Shown: one piece after another, positions 5,311 through 5,381 of the stretch
How the letters are laid out: every line of letters begins with the position of its first letter
Numbering within the stretch: the stretch's first letter is position 1
Notes under the pieces: model-generated
Database searches by the model: none
Told to the model about the DNA's origin: nothing
Seen by the model: the letters and a program-made list of their open reading frames with translations, nothing else
DNA from: an uncultured Kineosporia sp.
GTDB taxonomy: Bacteria; Actinomycetota; Actinomycetes; Actinomycetales; Kineosporiaceae
Assembly: GCA_937859855.1 (NCBI GenBank)
Contig: CALMAR010000443.1
Coordinates: forward strand, 1-5,381
DNA: 5,381 nucleotides
Reading direction: 5' to 3'
Program-made: the position numbers and the translations under genes

Positions 5311-5381
5311 CGCTGGGCGGCCCGGGTCCGCGGGCCTGCTCCCAGTGCCAGGGCGGCGCCCAGATCGGCCGGGGTGTCGAC
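5307..5381 (-). CDS. cofC: Probable CofC/FbiD guanylyltransferase, C-terminal fragment
   Basis: Only the last 24 codons and the TGA (5309-5307) are in the window. They encode VDTPADLGAALALGAGPRTR followed by AAQR. The VDTPADL-x-AA-x-x-LG-x-GP pattern is what I recall from the C-terminus of CofC/FbiD, the nucleotidyltransferase that activates 2-phospholactate or phosphoenolpyruvate with GTP in coenzyme F420 synthesis. Related nucleotidyltransferases such as MobA-like proteins can end with a similar DTP-x-DL motif, so the call rests partly on neighbourhood: in mycobacteria fbiD lies close to hupB and leuCD. Codon use is high-GC and consistent with the rest of the window. Confidence 0.62.
   Translation of the reverse strand, partial: VDTPADLGAALALGAGPRTRAAQR

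Overview
The window is high-GC DNA whose genes and codon use point to an actinobacterium (Actinomycetota). It carries an NdgR/LtbR-type IclR regulator facing leuCD, an HU protein with a long Lys/Ala/Thr-rich tail, an actinobacterial-type MurA with the phrase SSRIPILFCGPLLHR, GTG starts, and the apparent end of a CofC/FbiD gene for coenzyme F420. From memory, leuCD-hup-murA with cofC nearby occurs in several actinobacterial orders and may lean toward Propionibacteriales. The genus cannot be fixed from this sequence.

Layout. (1) 1-475, minus strand: 5' two thirds of the IclR regulator gene, cut by the window edge. (2) 476-547: a 72-base divergent intergenic region with a dyad-symmetric putative operator between two overlapping divergent promoters. 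(3) 548-2593, plus strand: leuC and leuD, 9 bases apart, encoding the two subunits of isopropylmalate isomerase. (4) 2594-2826: a 233-base non-coding gap with small dyads and the ribosome binding site that fixes the HU start. (5) 2827-3558: HU protein with a tail built from two internal repeat families, followed by a strong intrinsic terminator at 3585-3624. (6) 3659-5029: murA. (7) 5050-5253, minus strand: a 67-residue protein resembling a degenerate cold-shock domain. (8) 5262-5310: a short 10-base-period tandem repeat. (9) 5307-5381, minus strand: the last 24 codons of a probable cofC/fbiD.

How it fits together. The regulator and leuCD form a local leucine-biosynthesis control unit. HU (nucleoid architecture) and MurA (first committed step of peptidoglycan synthesis) are housekeeping genes that share the strand but are separated by the terminator. 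The minus-strand pair at the right end converges on murA. I found no mobile element, CRISPR array, RNA gene or defence system. This is an ordinary conserved core-genome region, and the points of interest are small-scale: the operator/promoter geometry with a likely leaderless regulator mRNA, the repeat structure of the HU tail, the tiny cold-shock-like gene, and the 10-base repeat that supplies the cofC stop codon.
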